Shown piece by piece: positions 15,942 to 24,227 of a stretch of DNA of 64,000 bases; positions within the stretch are counted from its first letter, which is position 1; each line of letters opens with the position of its first letter. The position numbers and the translations under genes are program-made. Source of the stretch: Saprospirales bacterium (GTDB taxonomy: Bacteria; Bacteroidota; Bacteroidia; Chitinophagales; Saprospiraceae); NCBI GenBank assembly GCA_016719895.1, contig JADJYG010000005.1, positions 186,001-250,000 of the forward strand. Direction: 5' to 3'. Under the pieces are notes generated by a model, which ran no database searches, had not been told where the DNA came from, and saw nothing but the letters and a program-made list of their open reading frames with translations.

Positions 15942-17585
15942 ATGTCCACTGCGATAAAGATCAATTTAGAACCGGAAAAAAACACGGATGCCATGAAACT
16001 GGCTACCGGTAAAATGAACCGCCTGCTGGAAAAAATATACGAGGGTGGCGGGCCTAAACGGATAGAACAATTGCATGCCAAGGGCAAAATGAGCGCCCGG
16101 GAGCGGATTGAATATTTGCTGGACGCCGGCATGCCCCAGATCGAGCTGGGCGCTTTCGCCGGGCACGATATGTATGAAGAACACGGAGGTTGCCCGGCCG
16201 GCGGTGTGGTGGTGGTTATCGGTTACATCCGCGGGCGGCAGTGTATCGTGGTGGCCAACGACGCCACGGTGAAAGCGGGGGCCTGGTTTCCGATTACCGG
16301 CAAAAAAAATTTGCGGGCACAGGAAATCGCCATGGAAAACCGGCTGCCTATCGTTTACCTGGTAGACAGCGCGGGGGTGTACCTGCCGATGCAGGACGAA
16401 ATTTTTCCCGACAAAGAGCATTTCGGCCGCATTTTTCGCAACAACGCCCGGTTATCTTCGGCCGGCATCCCGCAAATTGCGGCCATCATGGGCAGCTGCG
16501 TGGCTGGCGGCGCCTACCTGCCCATCATGTCGGACGAAGCGCTGATCGTGGAAAAAACAGGCTCCGTATTCCTGGCCGGACCATACCTGGTAAAGGCCGC
16601 CATCGGGGAGGAAGCCGATCAGGAAACCCTCGGCGGCGCCCGCACACATTCGGAAATATCTGGCGTGACGGACTATAAAATGCCCGACGACAAAACCTGC
16701 CTGAACACGATCAAAGACCTGATGGACAAAATGGGCCGCTTCGAAACCGCCGGTTTTGACCGGGCGCCTGCCCAGCCGCCAGCCGGCCAAGCCGAAGACT
16801 TGTATGCCCTGTATCCCGAAAACGGCGCCAAACCGTATAACACACTGGAATTGTTGCGGCGCCTGGTAGACGGCGGCCAAATGACCCAATACAAGGAACA
16901 CTACGGCAAAACCATCCTCTGCGCGTATGGCCGCATTGACGGTTGGGCGGTAGGTATCGTAGCCAACAACCGCCAGGTGGTTAAAAATGCTAAGGGCGAG
17001 ATTCAGTTTGGCGGGGTGATCTACTCCGATTCGGCCGACAAAGCGACGCGGTTTATCCTGAATTGCAACCAGAAAAAAATTCCCCTGGTTTTTTTACACG
17101 ACGTGACAGGCTTTATGGTGGGCACGCGCTCCGAGCAGGGTGGAATAATCAAAGACGGCGCAAAAATGGTGAACGCCGTGGCCAACAGCACGGTACCGAA
17201 GTTTACGGTGGTAATCGGGAATTCCTATGGAGCAGGAAACTACGCCATGTGCGGCAAGGCATACGACCCGCGCCTGATCGTAGCCTGGCCTACGGCTAAA
17301 ATTGCCGTGATGGGTGGCGAACAATCGGCCAAGGTGCTCACGCAAATCCAGGTGGAAACCCTGCGCAACAAGGGCGAAGCCCCTGATCCGGACGCCGAAC
17401 GCGCACTTTTTGAAAAAATCAAGAACCGCTACGACGCACAGACAACCCCGTACTATGCTGCCGCCCGGCTTTGGGTGGATGCTATCATCGACCCGCGCGA
17501 CACGCGCCGCTGGATCAGTATGGGCATCGAAGCGGCCAATAATGCACCTGTGGAGAAGTTTAATTTGGGGGTTATTCAGGTTTGA
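15942..17585 (+). CDS. acyl-CoA carboxylase beta (carboxyltransferase) subunit, methylcrotonyl-CoA type
   Basis: The 547-residue carboxyltransferase moves CO2 from biotin to an acyl-CoA. Both crotonase-fold halves are present: the N-half has DSAGVYLPMQDEIFPDKEHF and MGSCVAGGAYLPIMSDEALI, and the C-half has FLHDVTGFMVGTRSEQGGI and VVIGNSYGAGNYAMCGKAYD. The LPMQ..FPD..HFGR pattern is closest to methylcrotonoyl-CoA carboxylase beta rather than propionyl-CoA carboxylase, suggesting leucine breakdown. No biotin carboxylase/BCCP alpha subunit is in the window. The gene ends 15 bp before the stop of the convergent polysaccharide locus, with a small hairpin between them. Confidence 0.9.
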   Translation: MSTAIKINLEPEKNTDAMKLATGKMNRLLEKIYEGGGPKRIEQLHAKGKMSARERIEYLLDAGMPQIELGAFAGHDMYEEHGGCPAGGVVVVIGYIRGRQCIVVANDATVKAGAWFPITGKKNLRAQEIAMENRLPIVYLVDSAGVYLPMQDEIFPDKEHFGRIFRNNARLSSAGIPQIAAIMGSCVAGGAYLPIMSDEALIVEKTGSVFLAGPYLVKAAIGEEADQETLGGARTHSEISGVTDYKMPDDKTCLNTIKDLMDKMGRFETAGFDRAPAQPPAGQAEDLYALYPENGAKPYNTLELLRRLVDGGQMTQYKEHYGKTILCAYGRIDGWAVGIVANNRQVVKNAKGEIQFGGVIYSDSADKATRFILNCNQKKIPLVFLHDVTGFMVGTRSEQGGIIKDGAKMVNAVANSTVPKFTVVIGNSYGAGNYAMCGKAYDPRLIVAWPTAKIAVMGGEQSAKVLTQIQVETLRNKGEAPDPDAERALFEKIKNRYDAQTTPYYAAARLWVDAIIDPRDTRRWISMGIEAANNAPVEKFNLGVIQV

Positions 17586-17586
17586 G

Positions 17587-17606
17587 GGTTAGAGGCCCCT
17601 CTAACC
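17587..17606. terminator. short hairpin between convergent genes
   Basis: GGTTAGAGG and CCTCTAACC pair over nine bases with two bases between. The hairpin sits at the junction of two convergent genes and overlaps the stop codon of the minus-strand one. There is no U-tract on either side, so intrinsic termination is uncertain. Confidence 0.35.
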
Positions 17607-18608
17607 TTCCAACCCTTCCGGAATATCGAAAAAGCCCAGTTCGTTTCGCTCGAAATATTTGATTTCCAAAGCGTTGTTTCCGAAGCGCATTCCTTTTTCC
17701 ACGGAAAAATCCGCCTCACTGGCATTGACCAAAAGCAGACCGCCGAAACATTTCACCAAAAACTTACCGCTTTCAAAAACCGCCACTACCGTGCCGGCCG
17801 GCCATTTTTCATAGCCAAAATCATGCACGTCGAACGCCTGGGCGTCCCAAATCCGGAGCATTTGACTGCCGGAAAAAGTAAAAGCGCCGCTGAAGGGGCG
17901 GGTAACTGCCCGGATGAACCGCTCCAGCACGTGTACCTCCTGGCCCCAATGGATCAGCCCGTCGTGTGGCGTGCGTTTGGGATAATAGGTGGGCTCCAGG
18001 CTGTTGTCCTGTTTGGTCAGGCTGAACTTGTTCCGGACCAAGCCCTCAATATTGCGCTCGATGAGGTATTTCATGGCAAGCGTATTTTTGAAGTGCATCG
18101 TCTCGGCTGAATCGCGTCCGGTAATCTGGAATTTAAACGTATCTACGATATCGCCAGAATCGACCCCCGGATCGTAGCGGAACAAGTTGGTATAAAAGGC
18201 TTGCCGGCCTTCGATAATGGACCAGTTCATCGGCGACCTTCCCCGGCCAAGCGGGAGGTTCATCGAACTTCCATGCATCCCGAACGCGCCGATCGATAGG
18301 CTTTCCAGTACTTCGGCCGGGATCAGGCGCTGCCAGCCCATCACAAAAGCGATGTCGATCTGCAGGCTATGGATAAACGCCAGGTCATCCGGGTGCTTCA
18401 GCGAGTAGTACCTGGCCTGATACACCTGGATGCCCCGGGCTTCTGCGGCAGATTTCAGGTCGAGGTAGTCTGCCACATCGTGCTTTTGTCCGGCTTCGGG
18501 TGCAATAGTGACCAGGAACCGCACCGGGTACGGCAGGTTCAGGTTATCCAGCAGGAAAAGGGTGGTGGCTTTGCAGCCGACCACTGCTATCCGGTCAAAG
18601 ACTTTCAT
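17601..18608 (-). CDS. formyltransferase-fold protein of the polysaccharide locus
   Basis: The 335 residues resemble methionyl-tRNA formyltransferase and sugar N-formyltransferases. The N-terminal domain has HGSSMNLPLGRGRSPMNWSI and GVDSGDIVDT, and a C-terminal OB-like domain starts around 230 (GLIHWGQEVHVLERFIRAVT). The usual catalytic Asn-x-His-Asp set is incomplete: His112 and Asp150 are present, but the Asn position is Gly110 (FGMHGS). It could be a sugar-amine formyltransferase with altered chemistry, or inactive. It overlaps the preceding deacetylase-like gene by 14 bp and is the last gene of the locus, so a role in tailoring the polysaccharide (for example N-formylating an amino sugar) is an inference. 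A housekeeping role as tRNA formyltransferase is unlikely here. Confidence 0.72.
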   Translation of the reverse strand: MKVFDRIAVVGCKATTLFLLDNLNLPYPVRFLVTIAPEAGQKHDVADYLDLKSAAEARGIQVYQARYYSLKHPDDLAFIHSLQIDIAFVMGWQRLIPAEVLESLSIGAFGMHGSSMNLPLGRGRSPMNWSIIEGRQAFYTNLFRYDPGVDSGDIVDTFKFQITGRDSAETMHFKNTLAMKYLIERNIEGLVRNKFSLTKQDNSLEPTYYPKRTPHDGLIHWGQEVHVLERFIRAVTRPFSGAFTFSGSQMLRIWDAQAFDVHDFGYEKWPAGTVVAVFESGKFLVKCFGGLLLVNASEADFSVEKGMRFGNNALEIKYFERNELGFFDIPEGLEG

Positions 18609-19377
18609 TAATTTTCCGGAAAGGAATGCAGTTATTGGAAAAATCCATTTTCAGGGAGTCGACCCGCTGGGCGTAGTAGGTTTTGAGTTTGTCCAGGTTG
18701 TTGGCGCCATCCAGCATCCACCAAATAGGGTGGATAAGCAGGTGCAGCGATTTTTGCTGGGCAAATTCCGGCGTGTCGAAGGGATGGCCGAAGCGCCACA
18801 CCCCGGTGGAGTCCGACAGGTATTTTATCTCCCGGAAATATTTGGATTGATAGGTGTGTTCGATGCCAAAAATGGGCGCGTCGTATTCCTGGAAAAAAGC
18901 ATTCGGCCGGTGCAGGCTGATGATGCCGACCTCCATTTTGAAAAACTCCCGGAATAGAATAACCTCCGTTTTCAAGCCTTCGTGAAAATCTGCGTAGATC
19001 GACGGGTCAAAGTGAATGCTGACGCAATGGCCCATTTCCCGGATCATCATAATATTTTCGTAGTCCTGCGGGGAGAAAATATTATAGAAGTTGGACCGGA
19101 GTAAAAAGAAATAGGTGGCTTTGATATTCAGTTCGTATTCGATCAGGGCAGATTGCAGCGCAAAATTGGTGTCAAAGTCGATATCGTGCCGCAGCGCGAT
19201 CTGCCGTTTGGGTTCCTGAAGATCGGAGAAGTAACAAAATTGATACCCCTGCTCCTGAAAAGTGCTCAAGAAGTTTTGATAACTTCCAAACCGGTTGCTA
19301 GGGGTTTTTCGGTGCGCAATACCCGTTTCTGCGGGTGTAATCGTTTGCCGCCTTTGCGTGAGTAAAAAATTTACCAT
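18595..19377 (-). CDS. divergent polysaccharide deacetylase-fold protein
   Basis: The 260-residue protein shows a NodB-like signature in weak form: QIALRHDIDFDTNFAL near residue 60 (general base/metal Asp), then MGHCVSIHFDPSIY and IISLHRPNAFF, which supply histidines in metal-binding positions. There is no signal peptide, so it would act in the cytoplasm on a precursor or lipid-linked intermediate, or be peripheral. It overlaps the formyltransferase-fold gene by 14 bp, which suggests consecutive tailoring steps, such as deacetylation of an N-acetyl sugar followed by re-acylation. A similar HDVDD protein lies at 21,388. The family call is moderate and the substrate is unknown. Confidence 0.62.
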   Translation of the reverse strand: MVNFLLTQRRQTITPAETGIAHRKTPSNRFGSYQNFLSTFQEQGYQFCYFSDLQEPKRQIALRHDIDFDTNFALQSALIEYELNIKATYFFLLRSNFYNIFSPQDYENIMMIREMGHCVSIHFDPSIYADFHEGLKTEVILFREFFKMEVGIISLHRPNAFFQEYDAPIFGIEHTYQSKYFREIKYLSDSTGVWRFGHPFDTPEFAQQKSLHLLIHPIWWMLDGANNLDKLKTYYAQRVDSLKMDFSNNCIPFRKINESL

Positions 19378-19486
19378 AGACTGTAAGTTCGCTTTTCATG
19401 ATGATGTAATCGATTGAAAGCGTGTAAGGTGAAGTCAACTCGATTAAGGGGGAAATTAATATGACAAACAAAATTCGAGTTTAATA

Positions 19487-20575
19487 TTAACAACTCCGAA
19501 CTTTTTTGATAAAAATATTATAAAGCGCTTTAGTCAGGTACCGGATGTCGGTGAGCAAAGGTTGGCGTTCATACGCTTCCAGGTACCGGCGCTCGATGTT
19601 TATGGTGTCTTCGATACAGGAGGGGATTTCCACATAAACCGGAGGAACGAGTCCTGGTTTGAAATTTTTCCGGTATTCCTGGAAATCTTTCGGATACAGG
19701 CTGAAGTAGTGTTTGCTGATGGGGCGCACGCCGAAAATTTTCAAGTCGCCTTTGATCAAATTATACAGCATGGGCAACTCGTCGATCCAGTATTTCCGCA
19801 TGAACCGGCCCAGGGTTGTGATGCGCGGGTCATTGTGGAACTTCGAACCGCCCGCTATCCCACCTGCGCCATTTCGGAGGTAAACGAGCTCCTGCACGTA
19901 TTCAGAATAGGGCGACATCGTCCGCATTTTATATACCTTGAGGGTTTTCCCGTTTTTGCCCACCCGCTTTAATACGATGAAAGGGCCGTAGGTCGCCTCC
20001 ATATTATAGTCCGGCTCGCCCGTTTTTTCGGCCACAAAGTACAACTTACCGTCAACTTCAACGGCATCCAGCAACCGGAAACCACAGGAGTACAGGCGTC
20101 CGTAGGTTTCCATCTCGGAAATAACCCGGTTTTGTCCTTGTGTGAGGGCAAAATAGGAACGGCGCAGGTACGGCAGTTTCGGCCACACCCGTGTGATCAA
20201 AAAGTCGAAACTGTAATACAGCGTATTGAACGGGCGCGGGAACCGGGAGAGCAGCCGCTCCTTGCGGCCGGCGGATATTTCCACACAACCTACCAAGCAG
20301 CCACCTTCCGGGAGGTGTTGGTTGACGGACTCCAAAAATTTGTTGATATACCGAATGTCATTCAACCGGTATGTGTTGACGATCAAATAAGGATGATCCT
20401 GTTCCAGGTCTATAGCAGATATGCTTGTGCCCGTATTCAGCACGGCAGGTCTTCCAATTCCGTCGGGACTAACGTTTTTTTCGATAAGTTGAACAACCCC
20501 GGCTGGCAGCTGGTTCCCCAGATTGGATGGTGTAAGCAGTTCCGGATTATTCATTTGGTCAATAACCATAGCCAT
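19487..20575 (-). CDS. sugar-phosphate transferase initiating polysaccharide synthesis (Bacteroidota fused type)
   Basis: The C-terminal half (about 195-362) is a bacterial sugar transferase that loads the first sugar-1-phosphate onto undecaprenyl phosphate. It shows TLKVYKMRTMSPYSEYVQEL, RFMRKYWIDELPMLYNLIKG and DLKIFGVRPIS. The N-terminal half (about 40-190) has no long hydrophobic membrane anchor but a methyltransferase-like, probably degenerate, domain (INKFLESVNQHLPEGGCLVG, TQGQNRVISEMETYGRLYSC). This arrangement is known in Bacteroidota sugar transferases. The first sugar cannot be deduced. It is separated from the genes upstream by 812 bp of non-coding DNA, so it may have its own promoter. 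The start could be ATG 20575, 20569 or 20554. Confidence 0.88.
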   Translation of the reverse strand: MAMVIDQMNNPELLTPSNLGNQLPAGVVQLIEKNVSPDGIGRPAVLNTGTSISAIDLEQDHPYLIVNTYRLNDIRYINKFLESVNQHLPEGGCLVGCVEISAGRKERLLSRFPRPFNTLYYSFDFLITRVWPKLPYLRRSYFALTQGQNRVISEMETYGRLYSCGFRLLDAVEVDGKLYFVAEKTGEPDYNMEATYGPFIVLKRVGKNGKTLKVYKMRTMSPYSEYVQELVYLRNGAGGIAGGSKFHNDPRITTLGRFMRKYWIDELPMLYNLIKGDLKIFGVRPISKHYFSLYPKDFQEYRKNFKPGLVPPVYVEIPSCIEDTINIERRYLEAYERQPLLTDIRYLTKALYNIFIKKVRSC

Positions 20576-21387
20576 GAGTCATGCTATTTTTTGTGTGATT
20601 AAGAATTTCCACCAAAAAATGATGTACGAGAAGGCCGGGGGGACGGATTAAAAAAACAGTCGGTGTGTACGCTATTCTGTCAGTGATTCTCGCTTTGCCT
20701 TTAACCACCGATTCTCTGGGGACTTGTCATGTTGGAAACAGCCACACAAGCCAACATTCCAGCATAAAATTTGGCTTGTGTGGCTGTTTCCAACATGACA
20801 AGCCCCCGTTAACGTGAAGAATTGGTGCAAACCGAGAATTGCTGCTATTCTGTGTGCTTTTCTGGAGGATAGTTTTATATTAAAATATTATATATTCGAA
20901 TGCCGTCAATAGCCACTTACCCTGCACTGATACTGGGAAGCGCAATTGCAAATAATAGGATTTTAATTGAAGCGGCTGCACGTTGAGCCACAACATTAAT
21001 GGGCAAACCCCCAGAAATGCCGAAAGAAAACATGCAGATTAAAGGAGAGAAGCGCGAGCGAAAATGCCCGGGATTAGGGGCCATAGTAGCTGTGCCGCCT
21101 AATAAAATATCCAGGGGGGCGCGATGCGGCACAAATTACAATGGAAAGTCAGATGGCGATATGCGCCAGGTAAGATTGCAAAGGTTAATATTTATTCAAA
21201 GGCAAAATTCGATGTTTTCAACTGAATAATAAAGCCGGTAACGAAAATTAATAATTTTTTCAACAGACAACGAATAGACGTCAAATGATAGAAAATTATA
21301 AGATGTAATAGTCGAATCATTAAAAATAATTAAATACTTTCAAGTACTTCTTGTGCTAAATGTCAGCCAAAACTATGCCAACCCGTA
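20576..21387. other. 812-bp gene-free gap inside the polysaccharide locus
   Basis: The gap is AT-rich, especially at 20,870-20,930 and 21,190-21,360. It holds the strong hairpin at 20,723-20,802 and a 10-bp direct repeat GCTATTCTGT at 20,671-20,680 and 20,844-20,853 around it. Short open frames here have no recognisable domain and I do not call them. It divides the locus into a promoter-distal three-gene part and the rest. Confidence 0.6.
20723..20802. repeat. 32-bp perfect inverted repeat (long hairpin)
   Basis: Arms 20,723-20,754 and 20,771-20,802 are exact reverse complements (the left arm begins CTTGTCATGTTGG) around a 16-nt loop. The pairing extends by four more G-C pairs after one mismatch. 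It has no U-tract, so it is not a classical intrinsic terminator. It may be a mobile palindromic element or an attenuator-like structure. Confidence 0.85.
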
Positions 21388-22146
21388 TCACCGCAGTTTG
21401 ATTAACCAATACTTTACCGCATTTTTAACCTTTTGCTGGTATTTTTCCGCCAGCCATATGGTTGGGTCGTCCGTCCAGCGTTGCGGATGAAAATTCAGCA
21501 TCGCCTGCCCGGGAAAGTTCCCCTCCCGAACAGAGCGGATGATTTCCCAGGTATTCCGGAACTGCAATCCGAAGTGGTCTTCCACTTTATCCCGCACACT
21601 GACGGCCTGGCCATTCCATCGCCTGCCGGTATCGGTCAGGTAAAATACCCGGCGGAAATCAATATCGAAATAGGGCTCGCCGATAATGCCGTAATCGCGG
21701 TAGGCATAGCGCTTCCACACGTCTTTGTTGTCGAACCGCGAGCGTGGGCTGCCATGCATACAAATCGTCGACACGGGTACCACCGCCCGGAGTTTTTCGA
21801 GGTGCTTTTCGAAGAGGCGGATCGCTTCGGTTGGATCGCCCTTGGCAAAGTCCATGTCTTCGTAGTGGTAGCCGACCTCATGCCCCATGTCGTATATCGC
21901 CCGTATAACGCCTTCGTCATAACTTTGCGGCACCATCCGGAAATAGTACGACCCGACTATGCCTTTTTCGTGTTGTATGCGGGCAAACTCGAGGCTGTTC
22001 AGTTTGCGGTCGTCCACGTCGTGGCGAAGCAGGATCACGCGCACCTGCGGCGAAGCCAGGAAGTCCTGAAACGTTTGAAAGCGATAACCAGCCTGTTTTA
22101 AGGCATCCAGCAGATCGCGGTAAATCGAAAGGGAAAAATCGCGCAT
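21388..22146 (-). CDS. polysaccharide deacetylase-fold protein (HDVDD type)
   Basis: The 252-residue protein has VRVILLRHDVDDRKLNSLEF (about 35-54), whose HDVDD resembles the metal-binding Asp motif of NodB-type enzymes, then MGHEVGYHYEDMDFAKG with histidines in the place of the usual HxxxH, and ICMHGSPRSRFDNKDVWKRY. It has no export signal. Such proteins commonly occur in lipopolysaccharide or capsule clusters, where they are thought to deacetylate precursors, although direct evidence is scarce. It follows wbpP by 69 bp and ends the main block of the locus. It is distinct from, but structurally parallel to, the 18,595 protein. Confidence 0.68.
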   Translation of the reverse strand: MRDFSLSIYRDLLDALKQAGYRFQTFQDFLASPQVRVILLRHDVDDRKLNSLEFARIQHEKGIVGSYYFRMVPQSYDEGVIRAIYDMGHEVGYHYEDMDFAKGDPTEAIRLFEKHLEKLRAVVPVSTICMHGSPRSRFDNKDVWKRYAYRDYGIIGEPYFDIDFRRVFYLTDTGRRWNGQAVSVRDKVEDHFGLQFRNTWEIIRSVREGNFPGQAMLNFHPQRWTDDPTIWLAEKYQQKVKNAVKYWLIKLR

Positions 22147-22215
22147 AGGTTGTTGTTGAATTGAAAGTTTTCGAAAGGCGCTCGGGAAGTTGTGGAACGT
22201 TCGGGCCTGCTTGCT

Positions 22216-23187
22216 TTACAAGGCCTTTGCCGTGTATTTTTCGAGGTTGTACGTATACACCCGGCGAAGGCCTTCCAGCATATACACCTGGGGCGAATAG
22301 CCCAGTTCCCGGCGTATTTTGGAAATGTCGGCCAGCGAGTGCTTGACGTCTCCGGGGCGCTCGGGGCGGTAAACAGGCTGGAGGGGTCTGCCGGTGATTT
22401 GTTGCAGCATCCCCACCATTTCATTGAGGCTGACTTGTTCGCCGCAGGCGACGTTATACACCTGATTAAGGGCGGCCTGGTTGGTGGTGAACAGCGCCAG
22501 GTCGTTGGCGTGCAAGGCATTCTCCACGTAGGTGAAGTCGCGGCTGGTGCTGCCATCGCCATTAATAACGGGCGCCGCCGCTTCGATAAAGGCTTTGCAA
22601 AATATCGGGATAACCGCTGCATACGGGTTATCGGCATTTTGGCGGGGGCCAAAAATATTAAAGTACCGGAGGCCTACAAAAGGCAATCCGTAGGTGCGGG
22701 CAAATACCTGTGCGTAGAGTTCGGCCGCGTATTTACTCACCGCATACGGCGACAACGGCCGGCCGATGCGCTCCTCCACTTTGGGCAGTTCGGCGCTGTC
22801 GCCATAGGTGCTGGACGAAAAGGCGAGTACCACCCGCTCCACACCGGCCTCCTTGGCAGCATGCAAAATATTGACAGTACCCCCGACATTTACTTCATTG
22901 GTGCGCGCCGGGTTTTCGATAGACCGGGGAACGGAGCCCAGGGCGGCCTGGTGCGTCACTTTGTGGATACCGCGCATCGCCTGTGTGCAAATGCCGTAGT
23001 CACAGATATCGCCTTTTATGAACTCGAACTTCGGGTGCGGCAGAAAGGGCTCGATATTTTCGTAATACCCATTGGACAGATCATCCACGACGCGCACCAA
23101 ACCCACGCGGTCGTCGTTCAGGTATTTCTCCACCAGATTAGAGCCGATAAAACCGGCCCCGCCGGTAATTAACAGGTTGATTTCCAT
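22216..23187 (-). CDS. wbpP: UDP-N-acetylglucosamine 4-epimerase, WbpP type
   Basis: The 323-residue short-chain dehydrogenase interconverts UDP-GlcNAc/UDP-GalNAc or their uronic acids. The NAD motif is TGGAGFIGS (8-16), the catalytic Tyr148/Lys152 lie in SPYAVSKY, and the upstream serine site is SSSTYGD (124-130). The stretch AALGSVPRSIENP (81-93) is characteristic of WbpP-like (group 3) epimerases, which prefer N-acetylated substrates. It overlaps the DUF354 gene by 19 bp. Together with wbpB and wbpD at the other end of the locus and the asparagine-synthetase homologues, it suggests N-acetylated, possibly uronic and amidated, sugars. UDP-glucose or UDP-glucuronate epimerase activity is an alternative. 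Confidence 0.85.
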   Translation of the reverse strand: MEINLLITGGAGFIGSNLVEKYLNDDRVGLVRVVDDLSNGYYENIEPFLPHPKFEFIKGDICDYGICTQAMRGIHKVTHQAALGSVPRSIENPARTNEVNVGGTVNILHAAKEAGVERVVLAFSSSTYGDSAELPKVEERIGRPLSPYAVSKYAAELYAQVFARTYGLPFVGLRYFNIFGPRQNADNPYAAVIPIFCKAFIEAAAPVINGDGSTSRDFTYVENALHANDLALFTTNQAALNQVYNVACGEQVSLNEMVGMLQQITGRPLQPVYRPERPGDVKHSLADISKIRRELGYSPQVYMLEGLRRVYTYNLEKYTAKAL

Positions 23188-24227
23188 GATGGATTCTGGA
23201 TTGTTGCATGTTTTTTTTGATACCGGTTTACGATGAAATCATAGTAATACCGGGTGGCATTTACTTTAGTATCCAGAAATACCGTACTCCGCTCGCGGTA
23301 CGTTTCGCGGGTTTCGGCCAGCACCTGGTCCACCATCTCAAATACTTTTCCCGATTCGGAGGTATTGAAGACCAGCCCGAATTGTTCCATTTCCTGGCAA
23401 TTCGGATCCACAAAGGTACTGATATACACGCAAGGCGTGCCCAGAATACCGGCTTCCACGGCGGTTGTGGTGCCTTCGCTGATGACGAGAGTAGCGTAGT
23501 TGAGCACGTGGTGAAACTTGTCGGGCGGCATTCGCAGGCAGAATGGTTTGAGCTCGGCGGCTACGCCGCGTTCTGAGGTGATAAACACCTTCATCCGTTC
23601 CGACAATTTTTTAACCAGCCGGACTTTATCCTCCGCCGACATGCCCTTGTGACCCACGTCGTGGGTGGCATTCCACGAAATAAAGCGAATGATGGCGTAT
23701 TCTTCGCCTTCTTTTACGCCCAGCCAGGACCGGATGGAGGGGTCCGGCGCAAAAAACTCCGGATGCAGGTAAGCGATTTCGTGATAGCCATTGTAGCGGA
23801 TTTGCTTGGGACCCAGGTCTTTCGGCAACACGTCGGGTGTCAGGATGGCGTCGGTAAACGGCCGGTACAGGATAACCTGCTCCATGTTGCCGGTATCTTC
23901 GATGGCCAGGTTTTTGGCGCCCAGTAAAAACGCGGCATGCGCTGCATAGGGCGTTCCGTGGCTGATAAACAGGTCAGGCTTGAAGCGCAGGCCGGTGAGA
24001 AACATTTGAAGGTCGTATTTCACGAGGCCCCACAATTTTCCGGGCAAGCTGCGGTAGTGTTTGCCGAAGCAGACGTACGGGAAGCCCTCTGCTTCCAGCA
24101 AGTCCAGTTCAAATTCTTTATCCCGGGCAGTAAACAGCACTTCGGCGCCGTTTTGCATCAGCAAGCGGGCGAGGTGTTTGAACAAATGCACGTGTGCAGG
24201 GTGTCCAATGTCGAAGATTATTCTCAT
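23169..24227 (-). CDS. DUF354-family glycosyltransferase-like protein
   Basis: The 352 residues begin MRIIFDIGHPAHVHLFKHLA, the signature of DUF354, a family with the two-domain GT-B look found in archaeal and bacterial surface-polysaccharide loci. Further conserved parts are SHGTPYAAHAAFLLGAKNLA and the C-terminal VISEGTTTAVEAGILGTPCV, which resembles the nucleotide-sugar-binding loop of GT-B enzymes. It is cytoplasmic, without a signal or membrane segment. It overlaps wbpP by 19 bp and shares a TAATG stop-start with the upstream FemAB-like gene, so translation is probably coupled. Activity has not been established for the family; a glycosyltransferase or a 2-epimerase-like role is possible. 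Confidence 0.8.
   Translation of the reverse strand: MRIIFDIGHPAHVHLFKHLARLLMQNGAEVLFTARDKEFELDLLEAEGFPYVCFGKHYRSLPGKLWGLVKYDLQMFLTGLRFKPDLFISHGTPYAAHAAFLLGAKNLAIEDTGNMEQVILYRPFTDAILTPDVLPKDLGPKQIRYNGYHEIAYLHPEFFAPDPSIRSWLGVKEGEEYAIIRFISWNATHDVGHKGMSAEDKVRLVKKLSERMKVFITSERGVAAELKPFCLRMPPDKFHHVLNYATLVISEGTTTAVEAGILGTPCVYISTFVDPNCQEMEQFGLVFNTSESGKVFEMVDQVLAETRETYRERSTVFLDTKVNATRYYYDFIVNRYQKKHATIQNPSWKSTC

Noticed and set aside
20917..21229. Short open frames on both strands in the gap of the polysaccharide locus
   Set aside because: Neither product has a recognisable domain, signal or conserved pattern, and base composition there is unlike the neighbouring genes.
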